From NCBI RefSeq assembly GCF_016906535.1, contig NC_057382.1:1116001-1180000 (forward strand): a DNA stretch of 64,000 nucleotides, in the 5' to 3' direction. Positions 29,940-40,224 of this stretch are shown here, in pieces. Made by a program: the position numbers and the translations under genes. The notes under the pieces were generated by a model. The model had not been told where the DNA came from and made no database searches. It was given only the letters and a program-made list of their open reading frames with translations. Position 1 is the first letter of the stretch; each line of letters begins with the position of its first letter. This DNA comes from Rhizoctonia solani. Taxonomy: Eukaryota; Basidiomycota; Agaricomycetes; Cantharellales; Ceratobasidiaceae.

Positions 29940-31006
29940 TTAAGAACTTGAGCCTGTATCGATATTAGAAAATCTGGACGGGATCGGGAATAATATCAGC
30001 TGTCTCACCGGGTCCTCTATTGACGACAAGAGCACGGGCGTCTGAATGCGATTATTTTTATTCAAGGAAGCTTGCTTCTCGGGTGACTTCAGGTTGTCCC
30101 GCTTCTGGCGTGCATTGTTGTGCTCTGTTGCTGTGTTTCTGTGAACATAGGGTTTGTTAAGCCTGCAAACAGACGCTCTGTGGAATACTCACAGCACATT
30201 CTTCCATCCCTCTCGGCGAGTGACCTTGGAACCCTTGGAACCTAATAGCAAAGGTCTCTGGGGTCAGAGACGTCCATCAAGAGAGAACTGATCCGCATAC
30301 TGAAACAATTAAATATAGCCTACCAAACCCTCGACTGCTGAGCTAAGACTTGAAAATGTATAAAAGAGCTACTAACCCCGATCATAATTGAGTTTTCCCC
30401 TTTCCTTTCTGGAAGGTTTTCTTCTGTATAAGCCGAGCCCAATATTTCGCTTGCAGCCCAGCTAACCTATAAAGTTGGGGTCGGAAGGCATATATGAGGA
30501 GAGTATATGATCTACTCACAACCTTGGCTTTGTATTTTGGCTGAGCTGGCTCAAACAAAGGCGAGACATATTTGGGCAACGCATTGCTAGGGAAAGTAGC
30601 ACTTAGTGTAAGGTCAGAGGTTGGACAGGATACAGGGGCCCCAGTGTTTTGGCAATCTCCTAACGCTGTTTTTTATGAAAGACTATAAAATGCAAGAAAA
30701 ATAACAATCCAACCTATGAGAGCAGTGTGCGCTGCAACAGGTATAGTTGGAGTAGCGCACAGTACAAGCGGATCAGTGGTTGGGATACGGCGCAGACCAG
30801 GAACAACCCCCTTGGCATGGCATGTGTCTACAATAATCTACTGAAGCAATTTAACTTTAATTAAGAAATAAGACTGAAAATGCTGTGTACCTCTAGTGTG
30901 CAGTGTTCAGGTAACGCCCTGATCTTCTCTTCCAGCATCTATAAAACCTTTGATCAGAAACAACCAAAAACAAAAGACACGCCCATACCATTGAGCTGAC
31001 AACAGC

Positions 31007-31011
31007 TCCAC
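31007..31011 (+). repeat. Target-site duplication, left copy (tccac)
   Basis: Five bases directly before the LTR, identical to 31572-31576 directly after it. Confidence 0.85.
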
Positions 31012-31571
31012 TGTTGTACACCACGGTAATGTGGGTACTTGCTAGTGGTGGGCGCTTAAGGCTGTAACTACTACAACACTGCTTATCTAATCTACTGTAT
31101 CTAAGGCTATGCTACTGGTTGCGTAAGGCAACGTTCTACTATCTACTGGCGAGGGGGGCTTAGCCCAGGAGGTGTGGTGAGCGTAATAAGCGGGGTTAAC
31201 TTCTGAACTACTGGGGGCCGGCTACTTAGCTGGCTGGGAATGCTCCTCCTCAATGGTATGAGACGAGGTAAAATCGACTTGGGGTCTCCAAGCAATTTTC
31301 CTGCTGTATATATAGACGATTCTACTAACTACATGTGGTCTGTGCGTGTGTGAATAGAAGCCTACATGTGAAAAGAGAAGCGTGCTGCGGGCTGCGCAGA
31401 AGCGTGGATTTCTCCTAAGCGCCCTTGGCACGGCATCTCGGCGCGGCATCTCGGCATAATAAGCGCCGAGATCACGTGATCAAAAAAGTGAAGATACAGA
31501 GTTCGTAAAAAATAGTAAAAATGTCAGAAAAATCAGGCGAGTCTAGTGGTATAATTTGGGGGATTGTAACA
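31012..31571. mobile_element. Solo LTR of a retrotransposon (560 bp)
   Basis: It starts tgttgtac and ends ttgtaaca, so it has TG..CA ends with a short inverted terminal repeat (tgtt/aaca). It is flanked by the perfect 5-bp direct repeat tccac, the duplication size made by Ty1/copia and Ty3/gypsy integrases. A TATA-like tatatata lies at about 31308-31315. No gag, pol, primer-binding site or second LTR follows on either side, so this is what remains after recombination between the two LTRs. The superfamily cannot be decided without internal sequence. It interrupts caspase-like copy 3. The intact duplication suggests a fairly recent event. Confidence 0.85.
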
Positions 31572-31576
31572 TCCAC
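31572..31576 (+). repeat. Target-site duplication, right copy (tccac)
   Basis: Identical to the five bases before the LTR. Confidence 0.85.
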
Positions 31577-31919
31577 CCTGAGTTACGAATGGTAAAAATA
31601 CATGATTGCCCATGAGGTGTCCGTGAGAAGATACTTTTTTGGCATCAGCAGAATCCTATGAACAGCTTGCTTTGGACGTACTAATTAATATAAGCAAAGC
31701 ACCTTCAGAAATATCGCAGTCGAAAAACTTATCCAAAGCCACGTCTATCATCTTGCTAGTGCGTATTATTATGTTCTCTGGATCAAGGCCTTGGATGCCT
31801 TGTTAAAAACCCAGTTAGCTTTTGCTGTCGTTAGAGGCAGTATATGCTGATACTTGCTTGCTAACCCCTTCATAACTAAGCTAGTATCCTGCAGAACGGG
31901 TAGGTTTGATCCACCAGTA

Positions 31920-32582
31920 GAAAGCTAACCAGTTTTGTGAGCAAGCAGTGCCGGAAGTAGGAATGTTGGCGCATACACGTACCACACACTTTGATCCGCG
32001 ACCCTTTCGGCGGCAACCGGCTTATAAGCTTGGGACCATGCCTGCGCTCTGTTGGTACACTCAAGGCCGCCGGTATCATCAGAGTACAACATGGCAGTAG
32101 GACTTTTTGTATCTTCTGGGTTGAGAACGTTTTCGTCGAATGTTTGGATGCTGTAGGACTGGTGGTGGTGCAAAGTAAGTCTGGAGCCCAAGCCCCCATC
32201 ATTGTGTCATGAGATGAGTCTGTGTTTGTCGTAGCCTTGCAGCTGCTCAAAGCTGGGTCATTTGATAGCAAAGAAGAGAATTCTCTGGATATAAACATGA
32301 CGATTAACCTTGAGAAGGGATAAAAGCGGAATCTTACGTAGGTGCCTGGCTCAAAACGCATCTATTGGTCTCGGAGCGCGTTGTATGACTGAGATTGACG
32401 TTTCGGTGAGGTGCATCCTTATACGAGAGGTGCAGGCCGTCAATTGTGTTGAGCGTCGGGATAAAATGTGCTCTAGTCGCCAGAACGTCCATGGCTACAC
32501 AAAGAATATTTGAGCAATGAGGGAAGAGATTCTCTTGATCCTTCAGTGCAGGGGTAGTGTGTTCCATCCTTAAAGAATGCAA
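31920..32582 (-). other. Coding-like segments of unknown identity
   Basis: Two minus-strand open segments, 31925-32191 (containing SYSIQTFDENVLNPEDTK and WYVYAPTFLLPALLAHKTG) and 32334-32582 (containing NILCVAMDVLATRAHF), have protein-like composition and plausible splice edges. I do not recognise a family. They could be N-terminal exons of caspase-like copy 3 or remains of another gene. Confidence 0.3.
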
Positions 32583-33488
32583 GGGCGAGCTGACAGTTCG
32601 GGCTCAAATGATTGCTCTTATATACTATACCCAAGGGTCTTTGGAGTCCCGGGACAATCACCAATTCGATTCTGCTATTAACCCGGCTTTCTGGGAGAAA
32701 ACACGAATCCCGTCAACTGCATTGATGGAAGATGACTTTGAATTTCGAATTCAGTTTATGGCCAAGGTAAAGGGCCCGATGGATGAGCATTAATAGCGTG
32801 GCTGAGTGCAACGCCACTAGTGCTAGCATAGATGTCGTCAACTCGGTCGTGTAAGTCTAAAAAGTGACAAGCTTGTAAGCGATGGATACTCAAATCGCCG
32901 TAGGGTTTTGTTCAAATCATCTCACTGCGTGTCGGAAATGGCCGTTAATATGGGCCAGAACGCAGCACCTCAATTCAGTTAGTACATTAGCCGTACTTCC
33001 GGAGTTATCTCCAGACAAGTTGAAAAGAGTTCGGGTGATGGGTGTAATTTAGACTTGTATCGGCTGGCCCTTTATTTGGACATTGACCCGCACTTGAAGC
33101 GCAGCAATTGTCTAGTCATGCTTATCCAAGGCTTCCATTCCGTATGTAGTGATATTGGTGCTCAATGAATCATAATGCTTACTTTCCGAGGGAGGGATCT
33201 ACGTGGTGTATTCCCACTTACTTCCTATATCGAGCATCTTCGACAGTACATTTTATCCTTTGGTTTACAATATTTCAAGTATACAACACACAGATGTACA
33301 TGTGCATCTACATGCTAGGATTCCAACCGCCTCCCGAATCGAGACTTTGGCAACACTCGTTACGGATGGGCAGCCTCGGCGCGGTACAATGCTAGCCTCA
33401 TGCTGAGTAATATCGTTCATTCTTATTGCTAGTGCTTGTTTGGCGCTATTGGCTCTGATAGTGAGTGCCAGAGTCTACTGTTTTAGTC

Positions 33489-33538
33489 GGTGTCCGACCA
33501 TGTGCTCGGGTCCGAGTAATAAATTGTATCCAAAAAAA
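33489..33538 (+). mobile_element. 50-bp A-tailed insert flanked by a 15-bp duplication (truncated retroposon)
   Basis: The 15-mer tctactgttttagtc occurs at 33474-33488 and again, identically, at 33539-33553. Between the copies lie 50 bp ending in seven A. Long direct repeats around an A-tailed insert are the mark of target-primed reverse transcription by LINE machinery. The insert is too short to hold a promoter, so it is a 5'-truncated copy. Its 3' end is shared with 29612-29630. Confidence 0.7.
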
Positions 33539-34476
33539 TCTACTGTTTTAGTCCATCTATTCCTTTAAGGTTAGTCCTATCCCTCACTTGAAAAGCCCAA
33601 ATAAGGCAACTGTGTTGGTCACTTCTTGGTAGAACTCACAGGGCAAACGTCGTGTGTCAGATACTCCCGCCGGGAGATCATCCTATTTCTATTCGAAGAA
33701 TCGTAACTGATTGGCTTCAGTCTCGATGGCATCGTATGACTGCTACACGCCCGGCGCCGCATAGCAAACCTAACAGATTTGGAGTGTGTGCCAGTGTACT
33801 CGTATCTGAATGTTACTAATACTTGACAGGCGGAAGGCGGGGAGTCACTCCAGAATATATGCTCAAAGTTTAAGTGTATGGACCCCTAAAATACGAGGCC
33901 ACCCACTGGAACTTCCTGAAAGTCCGCGCGAAAATTTCAGATTGCTCCCTTCAGAATCAAACCCCCTCCCGACCAGATACGCAAAATGTCGAAAACTAAC
34001 CCCCATCAATTGTCCCTGACGAAACCCTCTTTGATTATAGATTCTCTACTGGAATCCTTGTGCCTTAGTAAAGGACTCGACTACAGTAGTCGAACGACGG
34101 CCTGTCAAAGCCCAATACCGGCCGGGTCGCCGAGAATGTTGCTCCTGGCTGGAACCTCCGCACATAGAGCTCGTGATTATGGTGCGTCACCTCGGGTCCG
34201 AAGAGCCCTGAAATTTAGAAGTGGTGCTCCTGCTGACCCGTTTTAGTACATTGAAGTCTTGCCTTTGGGCACGTTTTCCCCGTGCTGTCAATGGGGCGCT
34301 ACAGAAAACAGACAAAATTATCTGCCCTAGGAATAGGGTACATACAACATGAACCGAAACTCCGGGCAATTTTCGACGTACCGATGTAGTTAGAGGGTAT
34401 GTAGTCATCGACTTTTCACTTTGACTAGCGGGAAATTTCCGATTGCGCAGGGACAACAAGGTGCTAAGATTGAGCT

Positions 34477-34512
34477 AAAAAGAAAAAAGAAAAGAAAAAG
34501 AAAAGAAAAAGA
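34477..34512 (+). repeat. A/G-only tract
   Basis: Irregular repeats of aaaag and aaaaag, read directly. No function is suggested. Confidence 0.8.
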
Positions 34513-35655
34513 CATAAAGGTATCTGATACTTGTGTGTATTTCAATGCTACCATTCAAGCGTTGAGTCTAAAAGAGAACGACTGGCATGACATTTTTGTC
34601 GGGACAGCTTGATCAAGTTGTACCTCGATTCTGATAATGCGGTGTCAGATAAGGAAGCAGTCTACTCCTGATATAGTAGAGACCTTAGGCTAGAGTCAAA
34701 TTTGAAACTTCACCGCTCATTTTCTCTTCCCCAGCTAGTAAACTCCATTTCGAAGGTTGGGCTATCGTGCCGCACCAGATAGGTATTCCTTCGAGTAGAA
34801 TTACACATTCTACACTTTCGGCATTGTGCTCAACTGGGCTAAGTAAATTTTGAAATTCACTCCAGCCTAAGGTCTCTAGTATTCAAGGTTTCTTGATACC
34901 CCATCTCTCGTGGAAATAGCTGGTCTGATCGGAAGTGATGCTATACATCGGGAGTTGTCATAGTTGACAGGTATTTCCAAGTGTGTACCATCTTTGCAAT
35001 TGGTACCCCAATCACACACGATCGCAGGTTCAGCGCCGATCTTCCAAAACCAAAAGATGCCGTACTGTACCATCTGATCAAGAATGCGTTAGGCGGAGGG
35101 GGGTAGATGAAACCAAGGCAGTACGCCTGCGCCAGTCCCTGACTAGATAAAAACAATGGACTTCTGGATAAGAGGTAAAGCATATACCTGTCTACTACAA
35201 ATAAGAAGCGAATCTCGCACGAAATTACCATCCGTGTATGTCAACGGAAGAATACTTTACGGCAAAAGCCAAAATGGATCGAGGGGAAAAATCAGCCTTC
35301 CTCGGTATGGTATCAAATAACGACGACACGGACATTTCATTGGTCAATGTACTCTATACAGGTTTCCGTATCGGGTTAAATAACCACAAAGAAACCAAGC
35401 CCTTTCGTAGTGGGCACATTTTAATCACAATCACAGCCAGGTGTCTTGTAACTATTGCAGATTCAGATTCAGATTCAGCACAGCTTGGTCGAAAGAAAAA
35501 GAAATTGGGAATAATGGTTCGGCGAAGTGGAAAACCAACTAATGGTACATGCATATGCGATGAAGATATAAACGAAGATGATAAGTATGGTATATGTGCG
35601 AGACCAAGTGACGTAGTGCGGCATAACGAACGAGATATCATGAAAGATGGGGATT

Positions 35656-35733
35656 TTGGGGTGGAATGGAACAGGATGGGGTGGGGTGGGGTGGGGTGAG
35701 GTGGAATGGGATTGGTTGGGGAAGGGAGGGAGT
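35656..35733 (+). repeat. G-rich pentamer repeat (ggggt)n
   Basis: Consecutive ggggt units with further gg/ggg runs on both sides. Four or more G-runs of at least three lie within 30 bases, so the plus strand could form a G-quadruplex. ORFs reading through it on both strands are artefacts of the repeat. Confidence 0.75.
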
Positions 35734-36000
35734 AGTTGCAGGGACCCAGTTTACTGGCTCGACCATCGCGGGGCAACTGCCGAAAGCCGTGTCCATAGGC
35801 ATAGTAGAAGTATCTGCTCGACTGATCATAAGAGGCGTGGATCATTTCGATTCTTGGGGGTTGACACAGGATTGCCGAGCAGGAAGCCAAAGGCCCAGAC
35901 GGAGATATGCAAAAAGAAGCGCGCCATTCGGGGCGATTGGCGGAAATAGTTATTTCAAAACACCAGCAGAGGTACCGGCGGTGGGTTTGTCACACGACGA

Positions 36001-38438
36001 TCACAGCATAGGCTGGTCTAGAATGGGCCCTGCCGAGCAAAGGGGCACATCCGGGTCGCCTTGGGAGACCCAGAGTTCGGCATGTTGAATACGGCCAAAC
36101 GCTGGTGCGTTGCCCTTGCTTGCGTCACGTTTGCTTCGGTGGTTGTTCTCGCAGTCGATTTCTTGGCTAGAAGAAACGACGACGAATTAGTGTCGTAAAC
36201 CAGGGGATCTGCTCAGATGCTGCGACTTACACGAGGTAGCTCCATACTTCCCGACAGGTGCTTACTCCATCAGCGCAGGCAGCTAGGTATTGGATTTAGA
36301 CTTTTAATTGATCGAGGATGATAAGATGAAGCTTACCAAGCGCATCACACATAGCCTAAGCCAGATAAAGACAGAAGCACGGTCAGTTCCGTCGATCAAA
36401 TGAGCGAACGAGGGTGATCGTCGGACACACCTTCGTCACGATGCCCTGTTTTGCCCTTCCGTACGCTTCGAAAGCTTTCTGGTTTTTACCGGTGGCGGCC
36501 CAGACCATCTGTCGGTGGAAAAAGAGAGAGAGAGAAATGTCAGAGAGGAGGATGACCCACACAGAAGACTAGACTTGCCACTTTACCGGCAGGCCTAACA
36601 AAGCCATCCTTGCGCTCCTCGAAATAGTCAGGCATGCGGTCGCCCTCGACTACTCCTTGGCAAGCACGGCGTGGAACAGAGGGGCGCGCAGGAGCACTGG
36701 ACGCCTGGAAGGCAACCTCGGCTGGTGCCGAGGTCTGGACCTGGGCCGGAATTTCGGTTTGAGTTGAGGCAGGTGGAGTCGCGTTTGGGGTAGGTGATGA
36801 ACCAAGCCCAATAAACGAGGCCAAGCGCCTGGCCGCATCTACCGCGGTTCCAAGTTGGCTCCCGGCGGCGGTGGCGGCGGCAGGAGCTGCCATGGGAGGG
36901 GCAGCAACCACGCCACCGCGGGGGTGGCGTTGTGGCTGAGGGCCCGCAAACGTGTTCAGGTCGACCATGGCAGGCGTGACAGGTGGACGGCGAGGAGCTG
37001 TGACATCACCCGCAGTCGATATGCCGTAGAGCGAGCCGTGTTGGGGAGCGTGTGAAAACGGTTGCGACGTATGAGGCGGTGCTACCTCTGTGGGTTGACT
37101 GGTTCCCTGTGGCTTGGCGCATTGAGCCGTGTGGGCAGCAAGTTCTTCGGCACGCGGGAGGAGGGGAGGCGGTGCCATGCGTCCGACACAGTACTGAAGA
37201 CCGATCATTCCAGCCGAGTGGCAGCAATCGAAAACGACTTTCAAGTCAGCGCCAGCGGGAATCGACATGACGAGCTCCTGTTCCAGGATGTACCGGGGGA
37301 AGATCATCCTGTCAGCGGTCAGAATGGACGGGCCGTACTCTTGGGACAGAATCGCATGCCCAGAGTCTATTATATCATGTAAGTACTGTAAAAATGGGTG
37401 ACAGGTGAAGAAGAAAAGACTTACAGACAAAGAAAAGAGTATCTCCGGCCCTCACGTCGTGGACCAAGCATCTAATGGAATGCAGCTAATAGAGGTTAAT
37501 AACGAGTGGTGGCTAATGACCAAACGACCCACCAAGTGATGATAAGTGGCCAATTCAGGATTGATGTCTGTAAAAATCGTAATATTCTCGTCCAAAACTC
37601 CTTTGTCTACGGAAACCGGTCAGTTTTGTGCAATGACACATTCAAGGTGTAAGTATTCACCCATAAGGGTCTTTCGCCACAACTCAGCATCTCTAACTGC
37701 ATATTTCAGATGCTTGTCCTCACTAAAGCCGCTCTTGGTATAGTTGAACCCGACCTAAAGTTCAAGTTAGATTCCGATGATAACCGAAAACGGCCGGTCA
37801 CATGAGATGACTCACGACTAATGCCTTCTTCAGTGGTGCGCGCACAGGTGGCGGGACTGCCCTTTGCGCTTGCTCGGCCGCGAGACTGGTTGCGGATGTC
37901 TTGGTTTCGGGACCAGACGTGGGCTTGGATGGGCCTCGGGAGGAAGTAAAAGTGAGCGGGGTCGAGGGGAGCGCGGGAACAGAGGGGAAGGTAGAGGCAG
38001 AGGCAGAGGCAGAGGCAGTGCCCATGGTGCTGCGGGGTGGGCCTACGCGTGGCTTGCGGCCGCCTATCGCACCCTTGGCTGCCCCTTCGTACTGCAATTC
38101 GTATGCACATGTCTCCATATCCGTACACTCTGGCGAGGAGTGTTCGAGGGGCCCTTCATAAGCATCGTAGAATAGGTCGTCTTCATCGTTGGTGTCCGCT
38201 GACCAGTCATCCACCGCATCAAAGTACTCGGGACTAGTCGGTGACGAGGGGGAAGGAGGTTGGGAGGGAATAATCAGACTGGGTGGGAGAGGGATAGACA
38301 GCTTTGTAGAAGAAACTATGTCATTATGTCTAGAATTACACAACGTTCAGTTATCCCCCCAAGCAAGGAAGGCAGCGCAGAAAACAGCATACCTGAGAGT
38401 ATGGTGAGGAGACCCAGCAAAGGGCTCCACAGCGACAT
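36001..38438 (-). CDS. Caspase-like protein with N-terminal anchor and long insert, copy 4
   Basis: Ten exons (38393-38438, 37816-38315, 37661-37754, 37533-37600, 37425-37485, 36582-37366, 36431-36508, 36337-36355, 36231-36282 and 36001-36166) sum to 1869 nt, or 622 residues. The start MSLWSPLLGLLTILSV is a hydrophobic anchor or signal. About 160 disordered residues follow, with ASASASAS and Pro-rich runs. The caspase core is KKALVVGFNYTKSG, LKYAVRDAELWRKTL, ENITIFTD, GDTLFFVYSGHA (catalytic-type His) and ADLKVVFDCCHSAGM (catalytic-type Cys, about 37215-37230). Then comes a Pro/Ala-rich insert of about 180 residues, then MVWAATGKNQKAFEAYGRAK. A 19-nt exon encodes AMCDAL. Both active-site residues are present, so protease activity is plausible. 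Membrane attachment is inferred from the N-terminus. It is close in plan to the gene at 40.2-42.3 kb. Confidence 0.87.
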
Positions 38439-40224
38439 CCGAATGAATTGTTTGGGAATTATTGGATTTCCCCATAGGTGCCAGCTATGGTTAGGAAGGA
38501 AAGAGGTAATGGTGGCGGGGACCAAACCAGCTTGGAGCGTGCAAAGCTCAAGTTCAAATATCTGTTGACGAGGTCGTCTGTGAATCGGGGATGTGTCTTG
38601 ATGATCACGAGGCTCGTAAAAGCGCAAGTGATCCAAGTCAAGGTCCCAAGGGAAGAACACTCGTGAGCGAGTGATTATATGGTTGTCCTCCACAAGTAGC
38701 CTATACAGATCAAGCGCCCAGAAGGGTCCTGAACCCTATAGTCAACGTTTCCCCCTCGGTCATCCATCACTTTGCGAGCACACTTCTCTTGAGCTCACAC
38801 CCACATGGAAAGTGCGTGGCATAATAAAATCGTCCATACCAGATTCAATGTCCGACACACACTCCAATAATGTCTATTTGCACAGGATAATACCGTCATG
38901 TTACCTTTGTGTTACCATCTTCCACAGCAATTTGAAACACCCCAGGATCTAATCACTACTCTCCTAGTCTCTTTGCGCGCCTGTGCCTCACAGCCTGATC
39001 CATCGTAACAAGGGAATCCGCAACGAATCCTCATGGATAGCGCTTCGCTAAAAGCAATGTGTGCATCCCCCCCGCTCTTCAAGCAGTTTCAGTCCCACAC
39101 CTGCTGAATATGAGACTGAGAAGCACAATGTATGTTTTTTTTGGCTTGATCCGGCGCCGACAAGTCGATAATACGCTTACGTTGTACTGCTATTTTGTGC
39201 GTCGGGAACTTTTGTCTTGGTATCTAGGCCTTCGATGAGCACATTCCGAGCCAAAATATAGCCTGTATGGAATCAAAACGTGGGTCAAATGTTTGTCAAT
39301 GAGCAGTCTCCTTGAGGTTCGTACAGGCATTTTTCGTTCTCCGACTCGCTTGCGGTCCTCTCTCGGTGAGCGTACTCGGCGTTACAAGCTTAATCCCATA
39401 CAGTTAACTTAATTAGTAATTACACCAGTGTGCCTGCAGTTTCTTCCCCCTGAAGTGAATTCCAAATGTATACGCGTGCGGCCGAGACCAGATTTGATTT
39501 CAATAATTAAATTTTATTATACATAATTAGTGTTATATAACTGTTATTAATTAATAGTGAGTGAATATCGTTATGGAGCCAATATAGTATTATTAATATA
39601 ACGTAATCGCCTGGTACCGGTTTCGGCAAAGTCGTCCTCCCTGGGACAAACGCACGACAACCAACGTGTAGGATCTACCAGTATCAATGATAAAGGTCGA
39701 ATCATGATAAACCAATCACGGGAGTAAAAAAAAAAAAAAGCGCTGGCTTCGTGCATAAAGTTACGCACAAGGGCCGCAAGACAATGAAGTTCGAGAACTG
39801 GCCACAGGACATGTGCAATATCAGGGTGGTTGGGCATGGTAACGATGGGACGAGTTGAGGGGAGGAGTCCAGACTCTCCACGGGCCAATTCAACAAAATG
39901 AGACATTTGATGAGCAAATCCGGAAACAGATAATTTCGAACGAAAGCATAAGAACCACAGGACCAGAGCATAGGTAACGAAGACATAGTGAATGTAGGAA
40001 TACAATGAGCAAAAATACAGATACATGCGAAGTGAGTTGATGCCGGATGTGTAGGAGATACGTGCGAGAATAGAGAGTCAATAACTTAAGCTTATAAACA
40101 TAGTAAACCGGTTGAACGTAATGATAAAAATAAAACAAAGCCGCCAAAAGACCTATTCAACCGCAACAGGGTGGGATTGGCAAGATTCTGGGCCAGCCGG
40201 ACGGGGTAGTCGAGCAGTTCGAAA
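38439..40224. other. Spacer between caspase-like copies 4 and 5
   Basis: No gene recognised. A minus-strand ORF at 39571-40026 is open but AT-biased, includes a poly-T run and lies just after the stop of copy 5. It is probably 3' sequence. Confidence 0.35.

Larger units (their letters stand above)
29940..31900 (-). pseudogene. Caspase-like gene, compact type, copy 3, split by a solo LTR
   Basis: Right of the LTR the core reads DTSLVMKGLASK, LDPENIIIRTSKMIDV, LDKFFDCDISEGALLILI and SSHGHLMGNHVF with the His motif (about 31620-31635). Left of it the gene continues VVSSM, MLEEKIRALPEHCTLE, IIVDTCHAKGVVPGLRR with the catalytic-type Cys (about 30815), VSWAASEILGSAYTEENL, and a tail NNRIQTPVLLSS. 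These blocks match copies 1 and 2 in order. The LTR at 31012-31571 sits inside the exon between His and Cys, right after a VTQGG reading. Taking out the LTR and one copy of its 5-bp duplication leaves the exon open, so the gene was probably intact before the insertion. The conserved 19-22 nt mini-exon of the other copies is not seen here. The 5' end is uncertain: coding-like segments at 31920-32580 may or may not belong to it. Confidence 0.7.
32583..36000. other. 3.4 kb without a recognisable gene
   Basis: Apart from a small retroposon remnant and two purine-rich tracts, nothing is recognisable. A minus-strand ORF at 34876-35073 (containing YGIFWFWKIGAEPAIVCDW) looks coding-like but could not be joined to other exons. 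Confidence 0.4.

Noticed and set aside
35647..36088. Gly/Trp-rich ORFs on both strands across the G-repeat
   Set aside because: They are translations of the (ggggt)n tract and shadows of the last exon of caspase-like copy 4.
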